Shown piece after piece: positions 6,374 to 6,524 of a DNA stretch of 6,524 bases (position 1 is the stretch's first letter; each line of letters opens with the position of its first letter). The notes under the pieces are model-generated. The model was given only the letters and a program-made list of their open reading frames with translations. It searched no databases and had not been told where the DNA came from. A program made the translations under genes and the position numbers. This stretch comes from Chrysiogenales bacterium (lineage in GTDB: Bacteria > Acidobacteriota > Aminicenantia > UBA2199), in contig SPCN01000134.1 in assembly GCA_004525465.1 (NCBI GenBank), forward strand, positions 1 through 6,524. Direction: 5' to 3'.

Positions 6374-6411
6374 TTTTGAATGTTTTTTTTTGCGTCATTG
6401 CCCACGGTCAC

Positions 6412-6524
6412 TTAATCGAGGTAGAATCCTGCTGCCAAAAACCCCACCCAGTGTTTGGGGGAATAGGGAGCGGTGATGCCGAATCCTGCCTTTTTCAGCG
6501 GCAAGACCCCTTCGCTGTAGGTAT
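6412..6524 (-). CDS. C-terminal end of an unrecognised protein (5' part outside window)
   Basis: On the minus strand an open frame enters from the window edge and runs 36 codons to a TAA at 6414-6412. The residues include VLPLKKAGFGITAPYSPKH and end in WVGFLAAGFYLD. The run of alternating small, aromatic and aliphatic residues near the end would fit a beta strand, but the piece is too short to name a family. It is accepted as coding because it is the only frame that continues the minus-strand gene series, stops cleanly, and is followed by an AT-rich non-coding gap. The frame choice is reasonable but unproven. Confidence 0.5.
   Translation of the reverse strand, partial: TYSEGVLPLKKAGFGITAPYSPKHWVGFLAAGFYLD

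Overview
This is a 6.5-kb stretch in which every supported gene lies on the minus strand, so transcription runs from high to low coordinates. A FadL/OmpP1-type outer-membrane barrel, a secreted glycosidase with a standard signal peptide and a multi-pass membrane protein point to a diderm (Gram-negative-type) bacterium. The mixed gene content, including a bacterial endonuclease Q, would fit a deep environmental lineage such as Aminicenantota or Acidobacteriota. That placement is a guess from gene content; I see no taxonomic marker that proves it. Consensus-like sigma70 promoters and AGGAG-type ribosome binding sites are present at several genes.

Layout in transcription order: (1) 6524-6412, the last 36 codons of an unrecognised gene. 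(2) 6411-6305, an AT-rich gap with homopolymer runs and at best a weak terminator. (3) 6304-5231, an unrecognised four-helix membrane protein with a large extracytoplasmic domain. (4) 5141-3684, a secreted clan GH-A glycoside hydrolase with a C-terminal helical domain resembling a degenerate CFI-box. (5) 3683-2490, a full-length endonuclease Q (PHP metallohydrolase plus Cys-rich zinc site) whose ATG directly follows the glycosidase stop codon. (6) A promoter, then 2429-1170, a FadL/OmpP1 transport porin closed by a strong 13-bp GC-rich terminator. (7) A near-consensus promoter, then rplS (L19, 1002-544) and rnhB (RNase HII, 544 to the window edge), joined by a TAATG stop/start overlap.

Functionally the window reads as neighbouring but separate units: a housekeeping rplS-rnhB operon, a monocistronic outer-membrane porin, and a glycosidase-endoQ pair that looks co-transcribed. 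EndoQ (cleavage at deaminated bases) and RNase HII (cleavage at ribonucleotides in DNA) are both lesion-specific nucleases, but an independent promoter and terminator separate them, so I do not claim a joint system.

I see no mobile element, CRISPR array, tRNA or rRNA, and no convincing new multi-gene system. The most useful points for a second look are the bacterial EndoQ, the Lys/Glu-rich N-terminal extension on L19 with its start-site ambiguity, the possible leaderless start of the glycosidase, its CFI-box-like tail, and the unrecognised membrane protein with two LPPC motifs.
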